A stretch of 6,694 nucleotides of DNA from Synergistaceae bacterium (GTDB taxonomy: Bacteria; Synergistota; Synergistia; Synergistales; Aminobacteriaceae): positions 1 through 6,694 of the forward strand of contig JAFVEW010000172.1 in the NCBI GenBank assembly GCA_017475805.1, given 5' to 3'. The notes below the pieces were generated by a model. That model was not told the DNA's origin, searched no databases, and saw only the letters and a program-made list of their open reading frames with translations. How positions within the stretch are numbered: position 1 is the first letter of the stretch; each line of letters opens with the position of its first letter. A program made the translations under genes and the position numbers. Positions 1 to 5,320 of the stretch are shown piece by piece.

Positions 1-493
1 CGGCGTTTGCGATTAAAGTGCTGCTAATTTGATTATCAGCGTTGACATCTTGAGGGCGAATAACTCCGAATAATTGAAACTGCAAAGTTTCTTCACTTGT
101 TCTTATGTCTCTTGTGCCTTCGATAACTAAATTTCCATTAGGCAAAACTTCTGTAACAAGGCAGGCAAGAGTCGCTGTTGCGTGATGTTTTCGTTCTGTG
201 GAACCTTCACCTTTTGAAGTATTGTTTGATGTGAATGTCAAGCCACGAATGAATTTCAAAATTCCTGAACCGTCATTGCCGCCGTTAATATCATTATTTG
301 AACTTTTACTAACGTCCATAGTAGCTTCGTCTTTAGCATCTGTTCTTTCATTTACTAAAACTGTGATAATGTCGCCTACTCGTCCGGGCCTTGCGTCGCC
401 GTACCAGTTTGCATTATCGTTCCATAAAGACTGCGCCGAAACTGACGAACATAAAACTAAACTTAAAAATAACATCGCTAAAAATTTTTTCAC
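1..493 (-). CDS. flgH: FlgH, flagellar L-ring protein (3' end cut by window edge)
   Basis: FlgH forms the outer-membrane L ring of the flagellar basal body, so its presence implies a diderm cell. The first 164 codons are present, starting at GTG and open to the left edge. A signal peptide is clear (VKKFLAMLFLSLVLCSSVSA, then QS). Diagnostic FlgH blocks follow: PGRVGDIITVLVNERTDAKD (36-55), a Ser/Asn/Gly-rich linker, GEGSTERKHHATATLACLVT, then EVLPNGNLVIEGTRDIRTSE and LFGVIRPQDVNADNQISSTL. The sequence before Cys15 is Leu-Val-Leu, which lacks the small residue expected next to a lipobox Cys, whereas Ser-Val-Ser-Ala20 is a good signal peptidase I site. The protein may therefore not be a lipoprotein, unlike enterobacterial FlgH. 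It follows the second TA module by 29 bases and is separated from flgA by both modules. Confidence 0.92.
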   Translation of the reverse strand, partial: MKKFLAMLFLSLVLCSSVSAQSLWNDNANWYGDARPGRVGDIITVLVNERTDAKDEATMDVSKSSNNDINGGNDGSGILKFIRGLTFTSNNTSKGEGSTERKHHATATLACLVTEVLPNGNLVIEGTRDIRTSEETLQFQLFGVIRPQDVNADNQISSTLIANA

Positions 494-500
494 GAGAAAA

Positions 501-507
501 ACCTCCT
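501..507 (-). promoter_or_regulatory. Strong Shine-Dalgarno of flgH
   Basis: AGGAGGT on the minus strand, 7 bases before the GTG at 493, is the best ribosome binding site in the window. It decides the GTG start of flgH and implies that flgH is translated independently of the toxin gene just upstream. Confidence 0.85.
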
Positions 508-522
508 TTTTACTATTTTATT

Positions 523-810
523 TTAGAGTCCTAAGACTTCGCTATGGCTGCCTATTCTTGCAAGCTCTAAAGTGTTATTTTCATCTTCGAGTTTATAAAT
601 CAACACTAAGTCAAAAGCCAAATGACATTCTCGATAGCCTTCCCAATTTCCAGTTAAAGCGTGATCGTGATACGAATAATCGAGAACGTCATCATTAACC
701 AAATAGCTGAGAGCTTGAGCAAAACGTAGCTTAACAGCTGGACGTATGTTACTTCTGTCTACACGCCTTTTGTCGCGCTTAAATGAACTTGCGATTTTAA
801 CATCTCTCAT
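523..810 (-). CDS. yafQ: YafQ-family toxin, ribosome-dependent mRNA interferase (RelE/ParE fold)
   Basis: YafQ-type toxins cleave mRNA in the ribosomal A site and are blocked by DinJ-type antitoxins. At 95 residues this matches the family length. The core YHDHALTGNWEGYRECHLAF (47-66), then DLVLIYKLEDE (67-77) and LARIGSHSEVLG (83-94) line up well with E. coli YafQ. The catalytic residues His50, His63 and Asp67 fall at the same numbers, and His89 corresponds to His87. The position of E. coli Phe91 is Leu93 here, a mild change; I expect an active toxin but cannot be sure. The start ATG at 810 overlaps the antitoxin stop (ATGA), so expression should depend on antitoxin translation. The gene ends 29 bases before flgH with no terminator, so transcription can run on into flgH. 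Confidence 0.92.
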   Translation of the reverse strand: MRDVKIASSFKRDKRRVDRSNIRPAVKLRFAQALSYLVNDDVLDYSYHDHALTGNWEGYRECHLAFDLVLIYKLEDENNTLELARIGSHSEVLGL

Positions 811-1013
811 GCATCATTAGCCCACGCCATTAATTCTTCAAAACTAACTTTTTCGGTCAAGCCATTTTCGATTTCATAAAATGCCTGCAGAGTCTCGGGC
901 GTAGGGTTGCCGTATTCATCAAATAAAGGCTCTGGCTCGCCATCGTCAAAATAATTATCATCATCGAGTTTATAATCAAGTGCGGATTTTTTTTCTTCTA
1001 AAGCAGCGTTCAT
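807..1013 (-). CDS. Short RelB/DinJ-like antitoxin lacking a visible DNA-binding domain
   Basis: This 68-residue acidic protein is the likely antitoxin of the YafQ-type toxin that follows with a 4-base ATGA overlap. The C-terminal half, YGNPTPETLQAFYEIENG (34-51) then SFEELMAWAND (57-67), resembles the toxin-wrapping tail of RelB/DinJ antitoxins. The N-terminal half is a low-complexity, Asp/Glu-rich stretch (about 17-32) with none of the ribbon-helix-helix pattern normally found in that position; family members are usually 80-100 residues. I place the start at ATG 1013, 7 bases after the AGAGGT at 1021-1026. The upstream in-frame GTG at 1022 lies inside that ribosome binding site and is unlikely. 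An in-frame stop at 1038-1040 excludes a longer protein, and no shifted domain remnant is visible in the 52-base gap. Family assignment rests on the tail and the partner. Confidence 0.82.
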   Translation of the reverse strand: MNAALEEKKSALDYKLDDDNYFDDGEPEPLFDEYGNPTPETLQAFYEIENGLTEKVSFEELMAWANDA

Positions 1014-1016
1014 AAA

Positions 1017-1045
1017 AATCACCTCTGAAAAATTATATCAGCCGT
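1017..1045 (-). repeat. 29-base repeated control element, copy B (before the YafQ-type module)
   Basis: This is the second copy of the element at 1591-1619, offset by 574 bases and differing only at 1027. It ends 4 bases upstream of its antitoxin ATG at 1013, compared with 8 bases at copy A. It begins 20 bases after the stop codon of the YoeB-type toxin, so each module carries one copy at its front. Confidence 0.9.
1032..1040 (-). promoter_or_regulatory. Candidate extended -10 promoter of the YafQ-type module
   Basis: The same TGATATAAT as at the first module. A TAGACA sequence resembling a -35 box lies too far upstream (about 25 bases) to count. Predicted initiation would again fall at the Shine-Dalgarno, with a leader near 12 bases. 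Confidence 0.5.
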
Positions 1046-1052
1046 CAGATAT
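1035..1052. promoter_or_regulatory. Imperfect palindrome overlapping the second TA promoter, candidate operator
   Basis: On the minus strand the 18 bases ATATCTGACGGCTGATAT have half-sites matching at 7 of 9 positions (perfect ATATC/GATAT ends). The right half is part of the 29-base element and overlaps the -10 box. The left half is outside the repeat and is absent at the first module, which therefore has only one half-site. A binding site for an antitoxin is inferred, not shown. Confidence 0.35.
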
Positions 1053-1065
1053 AAAAAATATTTGT

Positions 1066-1332
1066 CTACATTCTTTCATAATGAGTCCAAAGACTAATAA
1101 TCTTTACTATGTGTTCATCTTCAAAAACTTGATAAACAATTCTATGTTGAGCATTAATTTTTCTCGAAAAAGCACCTTTCAAATCTCCTGAAAGTTTTTC
1201 AAAGATAGGCGGACTTTTGAAAGGATTTTCTTTTAGCATGTCAATAAGAGTTTTAGTCTTTTTATCAAGATGAGCCGATTTTAATTTTTCAATATCTTTT
1301 TGAGCTGTGTGTGAATATACGATTTTATACAA
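1066..1332 (-). CDS. yoeB: Txe/YoeB-family toxin, ribosome-dependent mRNA interferase
   Basis: YoeB-type toxins enter the ribosomal A site and cleave mRNA; they are held inactive by YefM-type antitoxins. The 88 residues fit the family length (about 84-90). Recognisable blocks are NPFKSPPIFEKLSGDLKGAF (36-55), SRKINAQHRIVYQV (56-69) and the C-terminal ISLWTHYE (79-86). Residues corresponding to the YoeB active site are kept: Glu45, Arg57, Arg64, His84 and Tyr85 by my alignment, so the toxin looks intact. The start is TTG at 1332, one base after the antitoxin stop. No ATG or GTG lies between the upstream in-frame stop and residue 32, so TTG is the only sensible start. With no strong ribosome binding site, translation is probably coupled to the antitoxin and kept low. 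Confidence 0.93.
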   Translation of the reverse strand: MYKIVYSHTAQKDIEKLKSAHLDKKTKTLIDMLKENPFKSPPIFEKLSGDLKGAFSRKINAQHRIVYQVFEDEHIVKIISLWTHYERM

Positions 1333-1333
1333 T

Positions 1334-1582
1334 TTACCAGCCTACATCTTCTTCCGATATACATTCAGATAGTGGTTCGGCCATTCCTGCAAGCAATTTA
1401 TCCCGCATTCCTGGAACAGAAAGCAGATAAAGCGTTTCTTTCATTCCTCGATAATCTTCATCACTTAAAATAACTGCGCTGCCGTTATCTGTGCTGATAT
1501 TGAACGGCTCGTGATTAACAATAGCTCTGTTAAGAACGTTGAAAACATTTTGACTAAAATTAACTGCTGTAATGCTTTGCAT
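1334..1582 (-). CDS. yefM: Phd/YefM-family antitoxin
   Basis: This 82-residue protein is a type II antitoxin that would neutralise the adjacent Txe/YoeB-type RNase and, as a dimer, repress its own promoter. The N-terminal DNA-binding fold is recognisable in MQSITAVNFSQNVFNVLNRA (1-20), HEPFNISTDNGSAVILSDED (24-43) and the helix entered at Tyr44. The toxin-binding half has ETLYLLSVPGMRDKLLAGM (49-67), very close to the ETLYLLS-PGMR core of YefM, and ends with an acidic SEEDVGW resembling the EELDW tail. ATG at 1582 is preceded by AGAGGTGATT within the 29-base element. The gene follows flgA by 46 bases; its stop is one base before the toxin start. Confidence 0.93.
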   Translation of the reverse strand: MQSITAVNFSQNVFNVLNRAIVNHEPFNISTDNGSAVILSDEDYRGMKETLYLLSVPGMRDKLLAGMAEPLSECISEEDVGW

Positions 1583-1590
1583 AATCGATT

Positions 1591-1619
1591 AATCACCTCT
1601 AAAAAATTATATCAGCCGT
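1591..1619 (-). repeat. 29-base repeated control element, copy A (before the YefM/YoeB module)
   Basis: These 29 bases match 1017-1045 at 28 positions; the only difference is A at 1601 versus G at 1027. The similarity stops abruptly at both ends. On the coding strand the element begins ACGGCTGATATAAT, continues through a T-run and ends with the AGAGGTGATT ribosome binding site. It starts 9 bases after the flgA stop codon. The following antitoxin ATG is 8 bases beyond the element. Confidence 0.9.
1606..1614 (-). promoter_or_regulatory. Candidate extended -10 promoter of the YefM/YoeB module
   Basis: TGATATAAT on the minus strand matches the extended -10 consensus TGnTATAAT. No convincing -35 box lies 17 bases upstream, as is usual for extended -10 promoters. 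Initiation about 7 bases downstream would fall inside the Shine-Dalgarno region, giving a leader of only about 17 bases. That is short, so the assignment is tentative. Confidence 0.5.
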
Positions 1620-1628
1620 TTTTATTTT

Positions 1629-2573
1629 TTATTCGACTTGAACTTCAACTAAATTTTCATTAATGATTTTCGCTCTCAAAGTAACTCTTTTATTATCAGC
1701 GCGGCGAACTTTTACCCAATCTCCGGGACGGCCGTCTTCTAATAAAATTCCATCAATCGAGGCCGTTGTCCCTGCAAAACGTGCGAAAATTTTTACTCGT
1801 CTTCCGCGTTTAATTAAATTTGAGTTCGTCAGGCTTGAAAGCAAAACCGGCTCTCCTTGCTGAATATTTTTATTTGCTGTGAAACCTGCTATTTCTTCAG
1901 GGCTTGAAGCATACATTCCCGGCCTTGTTATTCTTACAGGACGCGAATATAAATCCTGCGGAGAAATTCTGTCGCCTCGTTTAATATTCCTTGCTGCTAT
2001 CATGGCATTTTGAGTCCAATTCATTCTAATGGGAAGTGATTTAATTTTGCCGTTCTTATCTTGAAATCTTAAAATAGCTGCGCTTGAACCAGGAACAATG
2101 CTTGCAGGGTCGATTAATTTTCCGTCAGGCACAGGAGCGTTATTTGTAGAAATTTCGAGCCCTCCGTGCCATGCTGCAAGAGATTTTATCAACGGAATTA
2201 ACTCAGCTGGAGAACGCGATGGCTCTGTCTCTGTAAAATTGCCTTCATAACCTGGAGCTTCTATTCGAGATAACACGGGCATATATAATTCTATTCTTGC
2301 GTCAGCCGCGTCGCTTTCATTAATGGCGCGTAAAACATCTGCGCGTTCAATAGCTCCATTGTTAGGATAGACTATTATTGAAGACAAAATCCGCCGCATT
2401 TCTTTACTTCCGCCCGTTATATCTGCAATCTGTCCGAGCCTGAAAGAATTTCTGTTTGAGTAAATTGTCTCAGGAATTTTAATTTTTATAGTCTGCGCTG
2501 CTTCTGAAATATTTGCAAAAAATATTATAAAAAAAAGGAGCAAGATTTGCCCCGAGTAAAATTTTTTATTCAT
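1629..2573 (-). CDS. flgA: FlgA, flagellar P-ring assembly chaperone
   Basis: FlgA is a periplasmic chaperone that helps FlgI assemble into the P ring around the rod. The 314-residue protein starts with a signal peptide (basic MNKK, hydrophobic ILLLFFIIFFA, likely cleavage near ISEAA at residues 22-26). The N-terminal half is poorly conserved. A SAF-type domain begins near 190 (MIAARNIKRGDRISPQDL) and runs through NIQQGEPVLLSSL (236-248). The C-terminal FlgA module follows, with RGRRVKIFARFAGTTASIDG (256-275), GRPGDWVKVR (281-290) and a closing VTLRAKIINENLVEVQVE. The protein is longer than the roughly 220 residues of enterobacterial FlgA, as in many other phyla that keep the full N-terminal part. 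I see no good Shine-Dalgarno in the 12 bases between flgG and the ATG, so its translation probably depends on flgG. FlgI, its usual client, would lie beyond the left edge. Confidence 0.93.
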   Translation of the reverse strand: MNKKFYSGQILLLFFIIFFANISEAAQTIKIKIPETIYSNRNSFRLGQIADITGGSKEMRRILSSIIVYPNNGAIERADVLRAINESDAADARIELYMPVLSRIEAPGYEGNFTETEPSRSPAELIPLIKSLAAWHGGLEISTNNAPVPDGKLIDPASIVPGSSAAILRFQDKNGKIKSLPIRMNWTQNAMIAARNIKRGDRISPQDLYSRPVRITRPGMYASSPEEIAGFTANKNIQQGEPVLLSSLTNSNLIKRGRRVKIFARFAGTTASIDGILLEDGRPGDWVKVRRADNKRVTLRAKIINENLVEVQVE

Positions 2574-2585
2574 GATTAATTTTTA

Positions 2586-3377
2586 TTAACGTTTTAGTCC
2601 GTTCGCGATTCTCAATAAATCGTCAGCTGTTTGAATGCCTTTTGAGTTAGCTTCGTAGGCACGCTGAGCGACAATCATTTCGACCATTTCTTCAACGACT
2701 TGAACGTTAGACATTTCGATAGTGTTCTGAACGACCGTCGGCATACCGTCTTCACCTGGATTGCCTAAAATCGGCTGACCGCTCGCAGGAGTCTCAAGAA
2801 AAATTCTATCGCCCGCCGCTCGAAGTCCTGTAGGGTTGACAAATCTTGCAAGCTGAATCTGTCCAAGCTCCTGTAATTCAATTTCGTCGCCGACTTTAGC
2901 ACTTACTATTCCAGTAGGAGATAACGAAATCGCAACAGCGTTATCCGGCACAGTTATTGCAGGCTCAAGCAAAAGTCCGTTCTCGTCAACTATTTGACCT
3001 TGATCGTCAATCTGCCACGAACCGCCGCGAGTGTAGCCTATCTGGCCGTTACCCATATCAACTTGAAAGAAAGCTCCTTCGCCGTTAATTGCCCAATCTA
3101 AAGGGCCGTCTGTAATTTGAAAATTTCCCTGAACCATGAAACTCGGCGTTGCGATTACTCGTGTTCCTAAACCGACTTGTATTCCTGTAGGCACAAGAGA
3201 ATCAGGCTCAACTGGTGCGCCGGGCTCTCTGCCGATTTGATACATCAAGTCTTCAAAGTCAGCGCGGCGTTTCTTATAGCCTTGAGTGTTGACGTTTGCC
3301 AAGTTGTGAGTAACAACGTCCAAGTGAGTTTGCTGAGCTATCATTCCTGACGCGCTTGTCCATAATGAACGCAACAT
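2586..3377 (-). CDS. flgG: FlgG, flagellar distal rod protein
   Basis: FlgG forms the distal rod that crosses the periplasm to the hook and runs inside the P and L rings made by the downstream gene products. The protein is 263 residues, the usual length for FlgG. It has the N-terminal rod domain MLRSLWTSASGMIAQQ (1-16), LDVVTHNLANVNTQGYKK (19-36) and the FlgG-type RRADFEDLMYQ (37-47). The middle holds PTGIQVGLGTRVIATPSFMV (63-82), GPLDWAINGEGAFFQV (91-106) and GYTRGGSWQIDDQGQIV (114-130). The C-terminal helix NTIEMSNVQVVEEMVEMIVA (218-237) followed by QRAYEANSKGIQTADDLL is highly typical. There is no signal peptide, as expected for type III export. ATG at 3377 is the natural start. The gene ends 12 bases before flgA. 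Confidence 0.96.
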   Translation of the reverse strand: MLRSLWTSASGMIAQQTHLDVVTHNLANVNTQGYKKRRADFEDLMYQIGREPGAPVEPDSLVPTGIQVGLGTRVIATPSFMVQGNFQITDGPLDWAINGEGAFFQVDMGNGQIGYTRGGSWQIDDQGQIVDENGLLLEPAITVPDNAVAISLSPTGIVSAKVGDEIELQELGQIQLARFVNPTGLRAAGDRIFLETPASGQPILGNPGEDGMPTVVQNTIEMSNVQVVEEMVEMIVAQRAYEANSKGIQTADDLLRIANGLKR

Positions 3378-3389
3378 TTTTTATTTTTT

Positions 3390-3398
3390 CTCCCTTCT
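3390..3398 (-). promoter_or_regulatory. Shine-Dalgarno of flgG
   Basis: AGAAGGGAG on the minus strand precedes the flgG ATG by 12 bases, a slightly long spacing, with an A-rich spacer between. It lies downstream of the heptamer repeat and is the more likely functional ribosome binding site of the two purine-rich tracts. Confidence 0.6.
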
Positions 3399-3413
3399 GA
3401 ATTTTATCCAAAC

Positions 3414-3441
3414 TTCCTACTTCCTAACTCCTAATTCCTAC
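3414..3441. repeat. Tandem heptamer repeat in the flgF-flgG gap
   Basis: Four perfectly phased 7-base units stand head to tail on the plus strand: TTCCTAC, TTCCTAA, CTCCTAA, TTCCTAC. On the coding strand this reads as repeated TAGGA units, several resembling Shine-Dalgarno cores. It occupies much of the 73-base gap between flgF and flgG, the longest intergenic gap in the window, and lies well upstream of the actual flgG ribosome binding site. Short heptanucleotide repeats of this kind are known from cyanobacterial intergenic regions; the function here is unknown. Confidence 0.8.
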
Positions 3442-3451
3442 TTGCTTTTCT

Positions 3452-4258
3452 TTATCCTCTGCTGAATGATGTGATCAATCTCGAAGTTTGTTCGTCGTGA
3501 GTCATCAGAGCTTTTGATGCTCCTTCATAAACCCGCTGGGCTTCAATCATTCTCACCATTTCTTCAACGACGCTGACATTTGATGCCTCTAAAGCTCCTG
3601 ACCAAATTTTCACATTATCGACAGGATCTGCTCCGCCTGATCGTTCAGTAGGTTCTAATAAATTATTCGCGGCCTGTCTTAAGTATGTAGGATTATTGAA
3701 CGTAAAGACAGCCACACGTCCTACGACTTCACCGTCTGCAATAATTTGCCCTGTGCGGTTAACTTCAACGTGAGTGGCATTGCCGATTGAGATAGCTCCG
3801 CCATCGCCTTGTAAAGTCATTCCGTTAGTCGTAACTATATTGCCGTTTTCGTCAGGAATAAAATTTCCCATTCGAGTGTAATATAAATCGCCGTTGCCGT
3901 TAGCTACTGAAAAAAATCCGGGACCGTCTATAGCTAAATCTAAAGGGCTTTCAGTCGTCTTTACAACGCCGGGAGTTGTGTCCATGACGTCTTCAGAAAA
4001 TACAGTAGCAAGAGCAAGCGAACCTATAACTGCACGCCCTTTGAAAGGCATATCGGCAGGCAAAATCGTCGTTAATTTTGTTTCGCCGTCTTCAGAGACT
4101 TTTTCGATTCTGTCAAGCAACGCAGAAAAATCAGCGTTCGCACTGACACGTTTCTTAAATCCCGCTGTATCAACGTTAGCCAAGTTATTAGCTACAACAT
4201 CTAAATTTGTTTCCTGCACAATCATTCCCGAAGCAGCTTCGTATATACCTCTGTGCAT
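3452..4258 (-). CDS. flgF: FlgF-type flagellar proximal rod protein (FlhO-like)
   Basis: This is an axial flagellar protein of 268 residues that builds the proximal rod and is exported through the flagellar type III apparatus, so it has no signal peptide. The N-terminal rod domain is clear: MHRGIYEAASGMIVQ, then LDVVANNLANVDTAGFKK (19-36). The central FlgE/F/G-type domain includes TTESPLDLAIDGPGFFSV (101-118) and LYYTRMGNFIPDENGNIVT (125-143). The C-terminal helix follows, with ALEASNVSVVEEMVRMIEAQ (222-241) and the conserved RVYEGASKAL. I assign FlgF over FlgG because the next gene is a better FlgG match and the order flgF-flgG is the usual one; telling the two apart from sequence alone is not absolute. 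ATG at 4258 has a good AGGGGTGA site 8 bases upstream. The gene follows mreB by 15 bases. Confidence 0.9.
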   Translation of the reverse strand: MHRGIYEAASGMIVQETNLDVVANNLANVDTAGFKKRVSANADFSALLDRIEKVSEDGETKLTTILPADMPFKGRAVIGSLALATVFSEDVMDTTPGVVKTTESPLDLAIDGPGFFSVANGNGDLYYTRMGNFIPDENGNIVTTNGMTLQGDGGAISIGNATHVEVNRTGQIIADGEVVGRVAVFTFNNPTYLRQAANNLLEPTERSGGADPVDNVKIWSGALEASNVSVVEEMVRMIEAQRVYEGASKALMTHDEQTSRLITSFSRG

Positions 4259-4266
4259 TTAATTTT

Positions 4267-4274
4267 TCACCCCT
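4267..4274 (-). promoter_or_regulatory. Shine-Dalgarno of flgF overlapping the mreB stop codon
   Basis: AGGGGTGA on the minus strand is 8 bases before the flgF ATG. Its first base is the last base of the mreB TAA stop. A ribosome terminating on mreB would lie on this site, which suggests coupled translation of mreB and flgF. Confidence 0.7.
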
Positions 4275-5320
4275 TAATATCTTTTTCGGCTCGAGTGTTT
4301 CAAATTTACTAACATGTTGCTCCGTCCTGAACTTTTAATATTATCAATTTCCATTAAGGCTTTGCCTGTACCAAGCGCGACGCTTTCCATAGGATTTTCT
4401 GCAGTGAAGCAATTTATTCCTGTCTGTTGCGCGATTAATTCAGGAAGTCCTCTGAGCAAAGCACCGCCGCCTGTCAAAACTATTCCTCTATCGATAATAT
4501 CGGCTGATAATTCAGGAGGTGTTTGTTCCAAAACATTTCTTATTCCGTCAATCAAAGACTGAACCATCTCACCGATTGCCATATTTACAGCCGAACTTGT
4601 AACTTCAATTTGACGCGGAAGCCCCTGAACTAAGTCTCGGCCTTTGACAATCATTTTTTGATCTTCTTCAAGAGGCAGACAAGTTCCAATCATAATTTTA
4701 AGATTTTCAGCCGTCTGATCGCCGATAGCTAAATTATATTGACGGCGCAAATATTTCATGATGCCTTCGTCGAATTTATCACCGCCGATTCTAAGCGACT
4801 TAGCTCTGACAACACAGCCGAGCGATATAACAGCAATGTCGCTTGTTCCGCCGCCTATATCGACTATCATTTTTCCGCGAGCCTCTTCAACTTTCAGATT
4901 AGCTCCGATAGCTGCGGCCATAGGTTCTTCTATTAAGTAAGCCTCACGAGCACCGACCTCAAGAGCGGCTTCAAGAACTGCGCGGCGTTCAACGTCAGTA
5001 GCTCCCGACGGCACACAAATCATTACTCTGTTTCTAAAAAATTTTTGCGACCCTTTAGTAACTCGTTTCATAAAATGTTGGAGCATTGCCTCTGTCATTT
5101 CGTAGTTCGCTATGACTCCGTCGCGTAGAGGTCTGACTGAAATAATACTTCCCGGTGTTCGCCCTACCATGCTTTTAGCGTCATAGCCGACGGCTAAAAT
5201 TTCGCCCGTTTCTTGATCTACAGCGACGACTGAAGGCTCGCGTAAAACGACGCCGTGATGTTTTTCGTAAATTAATACAGTGGCTGTTCCGAGGTCAATT
5301 CCTATATCTGTCCCGAACAA
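4274..5320 (-). CDS. mreB: MreB/Mbl-family rod-shape actin homologue
   Basis: This is a bacterial actin of 348 residues, close to the usual 330-345. The family polymerises at the inner face of the cytoplasmic membrane and guides lateral wall synthesis. The actin-fold ATPase motifs are all visible: phosphate-1 IGIDLGTATVLIY (6-18), the acidic LIEEPMAAAIGA block (129-140) holding the expected catalytic Glu, phosphate-2 VDIGGGTSDIAV (153-164), GGDKFDE (179-185), TAENLKI (203-209) and the adenosine motif GIVLTGGGALLRGLPELI (279-296). The start codon is TTG, backed by a GGAAGGGG Shine-Dalgarno 9 bases upstream and by the N-terminus beginning at the expected place. The basic tail (HSSRKRY) lies beyond the conserved core. 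The gene overlaps the preceding gene by 19 bases and is followed 15 bases later by flgF. The same linkage (mbl-flhO-flhP) is known in Bacillus subtilis, so this could be an Mbl-type second paralogue and not the main MreB of an mreBCD cluster. Confidence 0.95.
   Translation of the reverse strand: MFGTDIGIDLGTATVLIYEKHHGVVLREPSVVAVDQETGEILAVGYDAKSMVGRTPGSIISVRPLRDGVIANYEMTEAMLQHFMKRVTKGSQKFFRNRVMICVPSGATDVERRAVLEAALEVGAREAYLIEEPMAAAIGANLKVEEARGKMIVDIGGGTSDIAVISLGCVVRAKSLRIGGDKFDEGIMKYLRRQYNLAIGDQTAENLKIMIGTCLPLEEDQKMIVKGRDLVQGLPRQIEVTSSAVNMAIGEMVQSLIDGIRNVLEQTPPELSADIIDRGIVLTGGGALLRGLPELIAQQTGINCFTAENPMESVALGTGKALMEIDNIKSSGRSNMLVNLKHSSRKRY

Noticed and set aside
494..522. Terminator between the YafQ-type toxin and flgH
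   Set aside because: The 29-base gap is AT-rich but has no GC stem followed by a T-run on the transcribed strand.
198..698. Open frame of 166 codons on the plus strand
   Set aside because: It lies antisense to flgH and the YafQ-type toxin, which have clear family matches, and its translation has no recognisable domain or ribosome binding site.
1014..1065. Possible remnant of a ribbon-helix-helix domain upstream of the short antitoxin
   Set aside because: The in-frame stop at 1038-1040 and the short AT-rich gap after the YoeB-type toxin leave no room for a domain, so a frameshifted remnant is not supported.
1017..1619. CRISPR-like reading of the 29-base repeat
   Set aside because: There are only two copies, 574 bases apart, with intact TA genes between them; no spacer structure.
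3894..4262. Plus-strand open frame opposite flgF
   Set aside because: It is a shadow of the well-supported flgF reading frame; no motif or start signal supports it.
4314..4940. Three plus-strand open frames opposite mreB
   Set aside because: All are antisense to conserved MreB motifs and have no recognisable protein features.
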